Assembly: GCF_035083965.1 (NCBI RefSeq) | Contig: NC_089722.1 | Coordinates: 27,984,642-28,048,641, forward strand | Length of the DNA stretch: 64,000 nt | Source of the DNA: Branchiostoma lanceolatum | Lineage: Eukaryota; Chordata; Leptocardii; Amphioxiformes; Branchiostomatidae | Reading direction: 5' to 3' | In this document: positions 11,101 to 26,100 of the stretch, piece by piece | How the letters are laid out: every line of letters starts with the position of its first letter | Numbering within the stretch: the stretch's first letter is position 1 | Position numbers and translations under genes: made by a program | Notes under the pieces: generated by a model | Told to the model about the DNA's origin: nothing | The model's database searches: none | The model's input: only the letters and a program-made list of their open reading frames with translations

Positions 11101-14100
11101 TGAGCTCCAGCATGTACTCCGGCACTTCACAGCCTGCTTCCCTCATCACATTGGCTATGCTGCGGGTAAACAGAAACAATGCAGTGACTTACTGTCAACC
11201 ATGGGGTCCAATAATGTACAGGGAACATGCACTTATCATACAGCCAACTGTACATATTCTGAAGACGAGTACCACTTTCTTATAACATGTCCTACATATA
11301 ATGCTGAAAGACAAGTGCTTATGCAATCAATTACATGTAAGTCAAATATTACCCTACCTTACACAGATAGCGATACATTTAATGTACTTATGTCATGTCC
11401 AGATTCCATATCTATCCACCTAGGCCAATATATCTACCACGCTATGCAAAAACGAAACTGTACCATTCCTGAATGAGAATTGACAAATGTAAAGTCGCAA
11501 ATTAGACTAGAAACACGCAACACAATGTCTGTAATTTAGATATAGCTCCACGTTGTAATTAAAGTAGATTGCATTTGATGTAGCGTTATCAAAAAAAAAA
11601 AGTCAAAGTTCCTTCCCGCACCGATGGTGCATAGGGCGGCGCCCATCTCCGTTTCAGTAGCCCTTGGGCCACACTTTGTGCAATCACTACAGCAGGGGGC
11701 TAGTCCACTGGCAGTGGTGTGTGTTTAACTTCCATACTATTTCCCAAATGCTGAGTGCTAAGCAGAGAAATCAGTATGTACCATTTTTACAGTCTCTGGT
11801 ATGACCCGGCCGGGGTTCGAACTCACGACCTACCGTATGCAAGGCGAACACTCTACCCACTCGGCCATTGCGCCTCGGTAGCGTTATAGTAATTAGAAAT
11901 TTCCTTAGATTACAATTAGCCTAGAAAAACAACCCTTAGTCTGTATTAGTTCCATGTTGCAATGGCCATAGATCACACTAGATATAGTATTATAGTAAGT
12001 AGTATATTCTTATACATGTATAGAACTAGATTGTTACCTATGTTGTCTGTAATTTGCCATACATTGTCACTGATGCAATTGTTGTGCAATAAATCATTCA
12101 TTCATTCATTCATTCATATATCCACTGCTGTCTGTTGACATATGCATGCCTTTTTCAAACATAATGTTTAAGCAGTACACTATAAGTACTAGATGGAGAA
12201 GGAGACGAAAAGCAAGAATAAATCAAGAAAAGCAACAAAAAAAAGGATTACATAGGTTCCAAAATGGATGTCTCTTGAACAGGACATTTGAGTACAGTAC
12301 AGTGTTTGAGGAGACACACGCCTCATGTTGAAGGAACCACCATGTGCACACTACTGCAGAAATGTTCGCAGTGGTTTTATGTTTGCGGTTTTTGCAGTTC
12401 TTTACTGTGAAATTAAAACCATCGCGAAAAGCCGTTCCATCGTGTGACTGAATCGCTATTATTGTTTCAAACGCGAACTCAAAACCACCGCGAACACTAC
12501 ATTTTCTCCCTAGTGCGAAATCAAATCCTCGCGGACATTTCTTCATTTACAGTAATTGATAAGAGTAGTAGGGACTAGGGGTTCACCTAAATTCTCAATG
12601 GCCCAAACAAAAGCTCTCTATATGCTAAGACTAGCCATTGATAATAGCATGAAAATGTAGTTATATAGCCTTGTCTGCATGTAAGTCAAACAAAGAAAGA
12701 AAAGGTAAATGTAAGCCTTTTCCTTGCTTTCTTATACAGTAATTGTACATACATGATCCATTTTCATAATTATACAAACTCAATCCAGTGTTTTGTACTG
12801 TGCCTCTCCAATAGTTTAAACATCCCCTACTGCTTTATGAAAAGAACGAGATGACTGCTTTATTTGACTGACATGAAATACCTTTGAGATCATAATTACA
12901 ACTTTGTCTACTTCAATTGCTATCCAGATAAAAGATCAAAGGGATGACAAATGGATAGCGATATGGGTATCTATCATCCGTACATGTGCGCTCATCTTTC
13001 AACCCAATCTCGCTCCTGCATATCAGCAAATCATGCCTACCTATTCTATCTCTATCAGGAGCAACATATTGTCAATATTATACATGCCAGAGAAAGATAA
13101 GGATGCCTTTCAGAGAGATAACATAGTCTTTCATCTGGGGAGTAATAAAGTTATAGCGTTCAGTCATGCATCTTACATGCTACTGTAAGTTCATTTAAGG
13201 TTGCTGCACATGTTGCTGCACAGCAGGTTTTGCGATACAGTAAAAATCTACCTTGTCCCCCCAACGACCTGGGGGTCAGGGAGGTAGGTAGGTAGGTAGG
13301 TAGGTAGGTAAAAAATTAGTAGAGTTTGCTATATCTTTAAGTTCGCGTTTGAAACAATAGTAGAAAGTGAACATATGATCATGGTACAATGAGTTGATGA
13401 TGAAAGATCACTGTGAAAACTGCTAACTTATAAAAACGCTGCCAAAAAATGACAGGTTTCTACTGCCTAGGAGTCTAGTACTAGGACATTTGGACTTGCC
13501 AAACCAAAATAGGTTCCTTTACATGACTGTACAGGTAACTTTGTAAAATAATGCAGGTTTCTGCTGGTTTCTACTGGTTCACAATTTTTGGAAATCTTAC
13601 ATCCATTCTGAGAATTCTTTCACTTTTTCACACAAACATTCAAAATTCCTAGTATAACCCAGGGCACAATTAATATGAACTCCATCACATCAGGTACAGG
13701 AAGTCATTCATTATATTAATAAACTCATAACACTGCAGGCCTTTTTCAGGAGATATGACATATCATCCTTCATCTGATGTCTACATGACCCAAGGCATCA
13801 TTCTGTAATCTCTAATTTTCATAAACATGTTTAGCAGCAATAAATTGTATATGACACACAGTCATGCATAGATGACATCCTTTTCAACTACATAGATTTT
13901 GAAATTTTCAGTGGTTTTAAGTTCCCATTTTTGGTGGTTACTTCCCACTTTGTCTTACTACCATAACATGATTGTGTTGACTGCAAAGGGCAAACTTGTT
14001 TTTCACCTTGACGACAAATTGAAGTGTCATGAAATGAATTCACGGCACTACAAGCATTTATTGAGAAGCAGAAAGATCAAAAAGTCTAGGATATCAATAA

Positions 14101-17100
14101 TACACTCGTCTTACTAAATTGGAGTACCGTCTATCAATTGTGTCGTCTTCAAAAAAAGTCAATGGTTTAATCTCAAGTGTAATCCAAAGTTGCTAGGTAT
14201 CAAAGACCCTGTAAATATACAACTTATAAAGTTAGATACGTAAGCTGTCTAGCTTTCTTTGTATATAAAGTTCAAGTCCTAGGAAAGGCATTTGCTCTTT
14301 TTGATATGTCTGAAAATCATATCATGAAAGCCCTTCTTCCATGACTAGTAGTGTCCATTAAAGGCTCAGTCAGTACTTAGAAGTAGATTCAAAATGTCAT
14401 AAAAGATAAACTCAGTCTGAAAGAAACATGAGCACAGTATGTTCTCTTAGTAAAGTGCCTGTCACGAGGCTGCTGTCACACATTCAGAACCTTCCCACGA
14501 CTTTGCTTCTGACTAGAGCTGTGTACCTAAACAAATTTTAGGTGCAGGTACAGGTACACGGGGGGTTTAGGTACAGGTCCGGACCTGAACCTGTACCTAA
14601 ACTACTTGTTCGCAAAATGGTAAATTTCACTAAGGACAAAAGCATGTTTGAACTGGTAACAACATAACTGTTACAGTTAATTGTGCTAGGTATTATTTTT
14701 ATGAAAACAGAGATGAAAACTTGACTCCAGCCTTGCAAATGTGTTAAATGTGCTGGAGTATAGTATAGATGTGGCTTTAGTGCACTGCCACGGTAATTTC
14801 ATAGTAATTTTATCTGTCAAAGTGACCATCCCCTGAGTCCGGATTGACCTGATAAGTACAGGTCTAGTACCGTCCAGCAGGATTCAGATATTTTGGACCT
14901 GTACCTAATTGATTGTACCCGGTACTGTATCACTATATCGGTACACAGCTCTACTTCTGACCACTCCCCAACCAAAGTTGGTCCTGGGTTGGGAGTAGCC
15001 AGGAATCCATCCTATTCTAGCTTCAGCTTTCAGTCATCACATTCAAGCAGAATATGACTTTTCTGATTTTTCAACACCTATATTCGGCTGACGCAGACAA
15101 ATTTTACAGTACTGGTAGGCAACTTTGCCAACCACAGATGACCTTGCTCGCCACTAACTCCCAACCATGGTCTGGAGAAGGTCAGAAGGCAGTAGTCAGC
15201 TATGTGGGACAGGGCTTACGTTTGACAGACAAGTCTCTCACTCACCCTCTCAGATGGACAAGGTCATCCTCGGTGAAGAAAGTCAAGGCTTTGCCAGGTC
15301 TTCCTGCTCTGCCCGTTCGGCCTGGTAATGGGAGCAAAACATTCAAGTTACACCTTTATTTGTGTGTATAGTATCTATTTAAGTACATGGACAACCAGAC
15401 AAAGCACAAGCAGTCAGCTGGTTGTCACCAAACCCGAGCGAGAGACCTTCAGAAGATCGGTAGCCTACCACGGACCAAATGTCTGGAACAGCCTACCGCC
15501 AGACACACGTACGGCTCCGAATCTGACTTCCTTTAAAAGACTCTTGAAGTAACGGAAACGACCAAAACGAACGGACACGGACCATGAACCAGCTTTCGCC
15601 CTACTATATGTTGTATGTTGTAGCAATTGTATAGTGTTGTACCATAAATATGTATTATATGTTAATAGAGTTATTAGGACTCAAATGACTGTGTATCTCT
15701 GCTATATTGTATCTGACCCTTACCTCTTCCCTCATGACCTCAATGAAAAGCGATTTGAGCTTATCATGAATAAACAAAGGTTCAAACAAACAAATTAACT
15801 GTCAATCACAAATCTTCAGCTGTTCTTTTCTTGGATTAAGATGAAGTCCTCAGAAGCTTCCATCACTGTGAAACGGATTTATAGTGAGAGTGGTGTTCTC
15901 TTCAATATCAGTACTGTTACAAAATTTCTTCTCATTTCTGATACACATTGACACGACAGACACCATGCAGTGCAATAGTGCAGTACAAACAGTTTGCTTT
16001 AACTTCCTAAGTGATAAACTGACATGACCCACCTTACAAATGAGGGTTTTTCTGAATACCCTTTATGACGTTTGGACTTTAAAGCAACGTTCCAAGTGGA
16101 GACAAGCTACATGTATGTTACAATCATGGCTCTGATTTAAACATCAATATAGAAAGAGTATATGACTCCCAGAAGAATAGAAACTTTGATGTATGCTGGA
16201 AATAGATTTCCCAAATAAGCAATTAAATGAAAACCTTAAATCAACGTGAAACACATTGAATGTACCGGTATACACCTGTTAGGTAATTTCAAAATTATGC
16301 GTATTTCTGATGACATGTAGGTAAAAGAAACACAGTACCTATTCTGTGGATGTAGCTGACAGCACTGGTAGGGAAGTCATAGTTGATGACCAGGTTGACA
16401 CCTTTGAAGTCGATGCCCCTCCCCATCAGCTCAGTACAGATAAGAACCCAGATCTTCCCTGTCCTGAAGCACTTCACCGTGTTATCTCTCTGGATAGAAA
16501 AATGGAAGAAATATGATCACATAAAATGTACAATCAGGTAAAGTAGAGTAGAAAAGGAAGAAGACTTTGATTTAGGCCTCACTGATTCAATCTCATGGTT
16601 CTTGGATTTGGCACTTGAAGTCATGAATCATTTACGATACAGAAAATGATCATATTGTGGCACCAACTATTGGAGAAAGTCCTTGTTTGCCTACTTGTTA
16701 CTAGTGCTGTGTACCTAAATGTAACATCAGGTACCTGTACCTGAACAATTTGAAAAATTGTGTTTTTCTGAACTTCTGCAATGACAAAAACATAAACTGT
16801 TTTCAACTTGTCTAGGTTTCCTACTGCCAAACTCCCTTGGCCTTGCCATCAAAACCTGCCTGAATGATCTGTTGCATATTAGTTAAGCTGTTCCAAGGTA
16901 TCACTTTGGTCACATTTGGTGTTGCATGAGGTCAGGAGATCAGGAGATCAGTTGGTGTAAATCTATATTGGTACAGTACCGGTACTTCATGATCCGGTAT
17001 TTTGGACCTGTACCGAATCAATTTCATTGCATAAGAAGATGAAAATTCATAGTTTGGAACATTAAACAGCCTGTTATGTGGACTATGTAGCTTGTGTGAT

Positions 17101-20100
17101 AGCATTTGGGTCCATCACAGAACGTCTGTTTTGTTGTGTGTTTTTTTTTTACATTTCATCTGCTTGCTCCAAAAGTCAGGGAACCAATTAAGAAATCAAA
17201 TTGGTGTGGCCTGTCCAAAAAAATTGACTAGATAACAACATTGCTGTTAATTGGGTTTACTTAACTGTACATCAAAGTCACATTGTCCATCTTAGGCTTT
17301 AATACATGCGGTTTGTTTTCTTTTGTCTATTCCATTCAATTCTTTTTCCGCATAAATTTTACAGCACACAGCATTGTTAAATTTCAGACTCACCTAAAAA
17401 TCTACATTCTGCTTGCGTACAACAAGCATCAAGCATTACTGTACATGTATATCAAAAGATCACAAATGACACTTGTGCCCTTTTCTGTCTACCGCGTCGA
17501 TCTGATTGTGCGTTTTTCACACTGCCGACTTCAGGTCACCTAAGGCCATATCACACTACATGTTACACAACCAAGTTTGAAAGATGAAGTCCAAGAGACA
17601 AAGCCTGTGTCCTCATTTAGTGTTGGAGTATGGCACTTCTGATAGATAACGCCGTTATCTGTCTACTACAGATACTGCCAGGGATTTCTCTACAATCATG
17701 TATTGTCACAGTGACAATCCATCAATTCAGTACTTGTCTGATAACGTTTTCACACTTAATATACTATAGAGGGTAGTAAAGGTGCCAAGGGTATTATGAC
17801 ATTTTTGAGACAATTTTTTCAAAATTTAGCTTACTAATATATAACATATGTGTATATGCTAGCAGCTAAGGATTGAAAATTGTTATACGAGCATTGTATA
17901 TTGTTAGAAAAATATGTTTTGCATTTGCTTTAGCTTTAGAGCTACGTTCAGTAAGAGGTTATGGTTACTACACTGCCCCATAAGTCTATGACAGTCATAA
18001 TCATGCTTTCAATATTCTAATTAGTATTTCCTTAAATATCCAGCTTCTGATCCATTGTAAAAGGTACCACAAATTCATTTAAGCTTGCAGCAAGTAAATT
18101 CCACGGCAAAGAATCATGTACTGTACATGTATATTTTTGAGGGATTTTTAAGTTGTCGGTTTTTTTGATGATTATCTTAGATTCGGCGTTCATGGTTGAA
18201 GCAATTGTTTTCAAGACATAATGAATATTTGCAGGTGTGATGAGTTTGCCTTGACAGGTCAATGCAAAAACCAACAACTTAAAAATCCCTCAAAAATATA
18301 CATGTACAGTACATGATTCTGGTAACCTTCTTCTGTTTGAGCAGAAAATATTGCCAAAATATGTACCACAAATCATGATTCTTGTTCAAAATATAAAGGC
18401 TTTGACTTGACTTGACTTGATGATGTGGAATTTTTCAATCATATTTTTCAATGTCAACATTCACAGTGACATGTACAGTTCAATTCACTCTTTATTACAC
18501 TATAAAACTGTTGAAGAAACATGACCAAGTCATGTTGAAGTTTCAAGTATCTTGATAAACTTTGCAATTCCCTTTTATGACAGAAGTCCATTATATCACT
18601 GTATCCCTTCCATTTATCCGTAGAGGACATTTGCGTACAGAAGTGTTATCTCTTCTCGGTGGGCCCAAAGTTTTCTTAGATGCTCAGATTGAAAATAAGA
18701 TAACACACACTTAACGCTCTCGCAGACGATATGGACCAACTTTTGGTAACACAACACCGAATCAGATCATTTAGATATCTCCGACTGGTACATAAATCAA
18801 GCGTAATGTTATAGTGGAGACTGCAATAAAGATTGTTGTGAGAGCGCTCCCAAGATGAAAGCTAGAGGGCCATCACTAGACACTATCTGTAACATGTACG
18901 TCTCGCCACAGAGCTGTGTACTGATATAAAGTATGATATTAGTCTTTTTAGGGCCATTTTAGAAGACATACTAAGGGCCCTGTGGACATAACGAACACCA
19001 TCTGATGTCAGTGATGTATACAAGTGCATGTCACTATGTAGAGTGTTAATGCTACAGTGTAAGTGTGTTGTCAACTATTCTAAAGAAAGTAGTCCATCAT
19101 CGTGTCGCGTTGCCTACTAAGACTAAGACTTAGTCCACTCTGCAAAAGGATACTTTAACTTGTATCTGACTGAAAATGACAGTTCACTTAACTTTTAAAA
19201 AGTATAGACTGAGATTGACATACAAACTTACATGTACATCACAGGAAGCATTCTAAAAATATGCACTCACATCTCAAATGGCCAATAAATCACTCGGCAG
19301 AGGATACATGTACTACAGGACTGCAATTTAGAAGGTAGGGGTACACTGGACAAGTACAGGACCTGACAGTCACTTTGTACTGGAACAAACAAACCTACAT
19401 TGTGTAAACCTACGTGGATTCTACAAATTGCTTCATCCAACACAAACAGACATGTATCAAAGATCATTCTCTGCCCTTCTATTTTTGCAACAGGTTAGTT
19501 CTTTTACTTTGGGACAAATGTGGAAATCAGTTACTCAGTAAACTGAAGGGACCACCCTAAAGATTAGTAAATGAATAAATGCCCAGGAGTTCACCCAGCA
19601 ACTTTACTATTACATGTACTTAGCAAAAAATTGTGATATACCACTAAACAGGATCAGGTACAGGTCCAGACTTGAGCCTGAATTGGACATGAATTAGGCA
19701 GATCACTGATACAAGCTACTTTTGTGTACCTGAGTCTGAGTCCTGTCAGCATGGATCACGTCCACATTGATACCATCATAGATGAGCTCGTGGAACAGCT
19801 CCTTGGCTCGCTCTTTGGACTGAACAAAGATCAGCACAGGAGGAGTCAGCCCCTGAAATACATGAGTAAACAGTTTGATTTAGTGGGAGGGGGGCACAGG
19901 GGAATCATGTAATCTGCAAGGCCACAAACATTCTCTTCTCATATCATTTGGCATAACAGTGGAACATGTAATCAATTCAAACTAAGATTTCCTAATTTGT
20001 TTAAAGGTTGTGGGAACTTGATTTTACAAGATACAAGATACAGGATAACTTAATTGGAAATTACAGTGTTCCCACTGAATTAAAACCAAATTGAATGTAC

Positions 20101-23100
20101 AAACAAATCAATCAATCAATCAATCAATCAAACAACAACTTCAAGTCGTATAGACCGTGCAATACTGTCCGCTTTTGCAGTAGGAGAGGTAAGGAAGAGT
20201 TTTCAAGTAATGGGTTTAAATTTGTGGTTAAAACAATTCAGTAAAAAGAGAGAGTACATGTTCAGGGTGTGATGAATTTGGGGAGCTCACTGCAAAAACA
20301 GGAGCATGAAGCCAACACAAATATTTCATGACTTACAGTACAAGGATAGAGTAGTTAAAACAACTTAAATACCTACCTTTCTAACAAGCTCTCTCATGGC
20401 CAATAATTTGCCAGATTCGGACCCAACAAATAACAACTGCTGTTCAACTGTATCCACAGCTGTGTTCCTGCAGAATACAAAATTAAGATTTTTCAGTAAT
20501 ACAAAAAGATGCAATACATTGTATAGCATTAGAATAAACCACTCGTAATGACAACTTTCAACAATAAATTGTTTAACATCAAGTCGCCAACTGCAAGATA
20601 ACTAACTTTCCAAGCAGAGGCTTGGCGACATAAAGAAAATGGGACAAAATAGAAAGCCCAACAAAAATGCCTAAAAAACATCAAAAACCAGCCGGAGCCA
20701 TTCCTCTGCTTGGAGAGTAAAGATAACCTACAGTACTGTGGATAACCATTAGGGGGCAGCATTGTATAAAGATTCATACCTTGCTCCAATGCCCACAGTC
20801 ACCACGTTGTCCAGGTTCAGCTTGCACCACTGTTCCACGTCGTACGCGAACGTTGCACTGAACATGGCCCGCCGCACGTGGGAGGAGTCGCAGGCCTGGT
20901 AGATGGCCCCCAGCTGATCTCGGAAGCCCTGCTTCCCCTCCTCAAACAGTTTGTCTGACTCATCCACTACCAGCCACTCCACGCTAGTGAGCAAAATGTA
21001 TCTGTATCTGTACAGCCGGTATAACTGCCTTTTGGCATAACACACCAACTTCTGTATCTGTATAGCCGGTATAACTGCCCTTTGGCGTAACACACCAACT
21101 TCTGTATCTGAATCTGTATAGCCGGTATAACTGCCTTTTGGCATAACACACCAACTCCTGTATCTGTATCTGTATAGCCGGTATAGCTGCCCCTTGGCGT
21201 AACACAACAACTTCTGTATCTGTACAGCCGGTATAACTGCCCTTTGGCGTAACACAACATTAGAAGTATCTGTATCTGTCTAACTGCTTTTTGGCATAAC
21301 ACCACCAACTTCTCAGGCACAATTATTTAAAAGCTCAGCAGCAGGTGGTTATATTACAATAACAACCTAAGCTTTGCCCATCTAGTTACAACTTTTCTTT
21401 AAAGTTATCTAGATCTAATTCGAATGCCCTTATTGTACTTGGCTGTGACAAGTTCCGCTATAGTGACATGTAAAGCAGTCGTCCTCCACTAGGGTGAAGT
21501 ATGATACTTTCTAGCGGCTATAGTAGTGGCACAATGTGGCTTTGCTACGGCTCGCATATCCAGCCAAGCACACCAGGTCACCCCTACTGTTCTTCATAAG
21601 TGTGTTGGGTTCTTTTGCAGAGGTTTGATGCCTAATGAGGCTTCCCTGTACATTGTGCTGCTGGCTCTGAGTGGTCCCCATCCAAAAGGACTATTACTAA
21701 AAGCAACACCTAACAAGAAACCCGATCAAGGTTCAATGAAATTTTATCCATATGACAATGTAGTGTGGTTGCTAACCACTTTGCATCACGGGGACAAGGC
21801 TCCATACCTATATCATATGATATCATGATGACATTTTGTGAAACTTACTTGTGTAATGATATAACAGGAGGATCTTGCTTCAGCATGAACACCAGTCTGT
21901 TTGGAGTTGTCACCAAAATATCTGAATAAAAATGGGAACCAAAATCCAAAGTTACATGGTTTGACAAACTGTACACAGCATACATGTACACTGTAAATGT
22001 GTTCATATCATGAAATTGTCCATCTTATGAAATAAGCTACTAAATATTTTGTAAGCCATTCATATTTGAGTTTTGACTTCAAAGCTAAAGTCTCATACAG
22101 TCTGCTTAAACAAAGACCACCAGAAGAATCACAGTGTTGTGAATCACAGAACAATGGGAAAAGCATGGCCATAGGAAAACACATTACTTTGAAAACGTGC
22201 ATGCAGTGCATGTGTGCCGTGTTCAGTCTGGTCTTATGGTTTTTTCACCCCCTGCGTTACCCAGAGTTCTAGATTTTCCCCAGCGAGCTAAGGGATCTGT
22301 GAATTGGCCAGGTCTTATGATAGTTCAAGCAGCTCATCTAGCTTCAAAATGTATAAGGGCATATCTTTCAGCTCGTGCCTTATGGTACAACCAAATACTG
22401 TAAATGCAGAAATGTTCGCGGTGGTTTTATGTTCGCAGTTTTTGCGGGGACCGTTTCACCGCAAACTTAAAACCACCACGAACATTTTTGTCGAAAACTG
22501 TAACAGTGTGTGAATATAGCGCTGCCGCGAACTTAAAACCACTGCGAACACCCCATTTTCGCTTTAGCGCGAAATACAAACCATGTGAACTTAATTGCAT
22601 TTACAGTAGTCTTTGCTAATCCACTCCTTACCAAACTTCTTTGCAGAGTTGGGTCCAAACTTCTTGGCCGCCTGTGCCGGTTTCTCTATGTAGTACGTCC
22701 TGAAGCCACGCCCTTCCCCCAGCCTCTGGAACCACGTAAACGTCTGTGTCAAGGAGAAGAAAAAAGACAGCCTCAACATGAGAGCACCACTTCCTGATTC
22801 TTAAACAAAGAGTGATATCATTCTCATGTCAAGAGAAATCTAGTCATCGAATCAATCAACGATTTATTATTAAGATGTGGTAAACTAATACAAACAGTTA
22901 CAGTAGCTCTAGTTCTGTATTCCACTATAAATATTAGTAAAACTAGCTCGCACTCTTGATTTTCAGATTGCCACATATGAACGAACCAATTCTCAGTATT
23001 TGTCACCTGTTTTGCGAGCTCCCTGGTTGGAGACACGACCACGGCCCTGAATCCCTGACGGCGCGGCTCTTGCAGGTGATGCAGGATGGGTAGGATGAAG

Positions 23101-26100
23101 GCTGCCGTCTTACCTGAACCTGTCGGCGCACAGGCCAGGATTTCTCTTCTCTGGAAAGAACACATGAATCTAAGTTTATGTCCACTCTTACCAGTAAGTT
23201 TGGTTATTGGAAAAGGAGTGTATCCTATACCTGACCCTATATGACTTCCAGCGGACCAGCAACGTGACACAAATGCTCAACGACCTGCAGTGGCCCTTCT
23301 CTCTCTCTCTTAGGAGGAGAAACGCCCGCCTCACCACCTTCTATAACTAGTGTATAATCATAAAAATGGCCTCATGAATGCAAACAAGCACTCTATAATA
23401 GACTATTCGCTATGCTATTGTGCTGATATATTGTAAGTGTGGAATACTTAAAAAAATTATTCCTGTACTAACCTGTAACATGAGTGGGATAGCCTGCATC
23501 TGAATGGGAGTGGGTTCATCATACCCCAGGCCCTGTAGGTTGTTGAGGATCTGTGGGTGGATACCGTACACTCCCTGGAGCTCCTGGAAACTGGTGACGG
23601 GGGCGGGGATGTCAGAACCCTGTACATGGATCTGCTTCTTGTTCCGAAACTCACTCAGCTAGGTAAAATTTGATAAGAAATAAGGTGGATTTAGTAATCA
23701 GTGCATGTTCAGATTAGGATATATCTGTGAATAATTTCATCAGATTGGTAAGCCATTCAAAAAGAGTCTTTTTATTCAGATTAGGATACACCTTACTAGT
23801 AACTGCCAGAAAAGCTAGAAATCTTCACAAAGCCTGAATGAAAATAAGTACAGGGCTCAAAATAATCCAGCCTAAAAAGTAGATTTGATGAAGCATTGAT
23901 CAAACTGGGGGCTAAGATTAACCATTTCAATTCTTTCTTTAGCATTTCACAGGTGGTACATTAACACTTAGTCCAGCAAACAAAAGTCTGGCTTGACTAA
24001 AAGGAAAATCAAACTCCTAGTAACCCACATGACCAGTGCCACATGACTACTGTACTACTGACTGGACCCCTAAAGCCCCTGGCAGTGAGAGACTGAGCTC
24101 CACAGGCTAACAAAAGCCACACGGATTTGTTGTATTTTGTATTATATAACCAAGTACATGGACTGGTGGTAGTCAGATGCAGGGACATGTAGACATCAGA
24201 AAGACAAAATGTACCTGGCAGTGCATAGCTCCAATTTGACCTGTACTAGCATACATATACTGTTCAAGATATGTATGCTAGTACAGGTCAAATTGAATTT
24301 ACACTGCAATATAAGACACTTGACTACAAGTCAGTATATATAAGACATTGTATAGCATACACGTCTGCACGTTTTACCTTTTCTTGTTTGATCTGCTCCA
24401 CCTTGTCCACCGTCATGTCTTTCTTTTTCCTTTTCTTCTTCTTCTTCTCTGAAGCTTTAATGTCACCGAGCAACTGTAAACTGTCTTCACTGTCATCTGG
24501 ATCAAAACCAGGAAGATATTTGGAAAAATCAGCTGGAAAAGCCAGACTTGACAAATATTAAGCTCCATATACTGTAAATGCATTTAAGTTTGTGTGGTTT
24601 TAATTTCGTGGTAGGGATAAAATGGAGTGTTCGTGGTTCACATTTGAGACAATAGTAGACGATGGGGTAGGAGGACGAAAGCTTTTGCGGTGGTTTTAAC
24701 TTTGCAGCAAGAGCTAACCGCAAAAACTGCGAAAATAAAACCACCGCAAACATTTCTGCATTTACACTGGACTCCGGCAAAAACCAATATATCTGCTGCA
24801 CTTGATATAAATGATTAACATCATTGTCACCAAAATTAGAAGTGATATGGATTTAAATGAATTTACAGTACAGTTGATAAAGTTTATTCTAACCACTGTT
24901 GTCACTGTCTGCTGCTATTTCTCCTTTCTTTTTTCTTTTCTTCCCTTTTGTTGATTGTACTCCCAGGCTATGGCTCTTCAATTCATCTGAACTCTTCTTT
25001 TTGTTTGATGTCTCTGTGCTCTTCTCATTGTCTCCAGTACTGCCTGTGACTGGTTTGCTGGGCTTCTGTTTTGATAAATTACCAAAGAAATCCAGAGCTT
25101 TGTTTGCCTCTTCTTTGGATACTGTTGGTGTGACTTGAGCTCTAATCATCTGTGAGGAAAGGAAGAAAAATACATAATTTTGAAATACACTTTGATGATT
25201 TTCCTTGTGCATTCTTTTCTTACTAAGATTAATATTAACAGTCGTACATATCTAAGTTACGACTTACAGTACGTGAAACATACGGATCAAAGGCCTAGAC
25301 GCAAATGTGTAGTAGGTGTATGACACCATGACTTCTAAACTTACAGCTCTGGACATGTAAAGAGCAAGTGTAAACATAGTCTTAGATCTTCCTTCCTGGC
25401 TGTATGGATCTACTCTACTCTATGTAACGTTAGTGCAAGGAGGTTTAAACGTTAGGTTAGTGTGAGTACAAATATTGAGTTAGGGTTTTCTCTTTATTTC
25501 CAGCAGTTAATTACTCTATGCAACGATGGCATTTTCTTCAACAAGATAAGAGTAGAGTAGAGTAGAGTAGAATTTTCGGTCAGGTAGGACTGTTCCAGTT
25601 TAGACCGCTCTTCATTGTTGAATTCCTTTTCACTCAACTGTCATGGTGGGTTTGTGTGGATGTTCCAAAGCTCTGTGGTTGTACTTAACAGGGTGAACTT
25701 CCATGTACCTGTCGAATCTGGCTTTGAAGGCATTGACTGAGGGAGCGTTGATTACTTCTTCTGGGAGTCGATTCCACCAGGGGACCACCCTGTGTTTGAA
25801 GAACAGCAACCTCCTGTTTGTTTTTGTGAATGTTCTTGTTAGCCGTAAGCTATGGCCTCTTGTCCTGGCCTCAGATTGTATCTCAGGTATGCATGGGGCG
25901 GTGTCAAACAGCCCGTGTGCATATTTAAAGGTGTTAATTAAGTCCCCCCGTAGCCTTCTGTAAAGCAGAGTTGGTAGTTTCAATGTTCGCAGTCTTTCCT
26001 GGTAGGTTAAATCTCGCAGGCCTGGTACCCTCTTAGTGGCTCTCCTCTGTACATTTTCCACCATGTCCACCATTTTCCACGTACCGGGTGACCATATTGG

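Noticed and set aside
11800-11877. Possible tRNA-Ala gene on the minus strand
   Set aside because: The acceptor stem is not paired and the sequence continues into a SINE body; it is a SINE head.
20749-21255. 168-codon frame fusing repeat peptides to the DDX52 helicase segment
   Set aside because: The first part is the minisatellite; the exon 8 acceptor at 20984 removes it and phase fits the exon 7 junction.
20999-21310. CRISPR-like regularly spaced repeat
   Set aside because: Units are contiguous with no unique spacers, in a eukaryotic intron.
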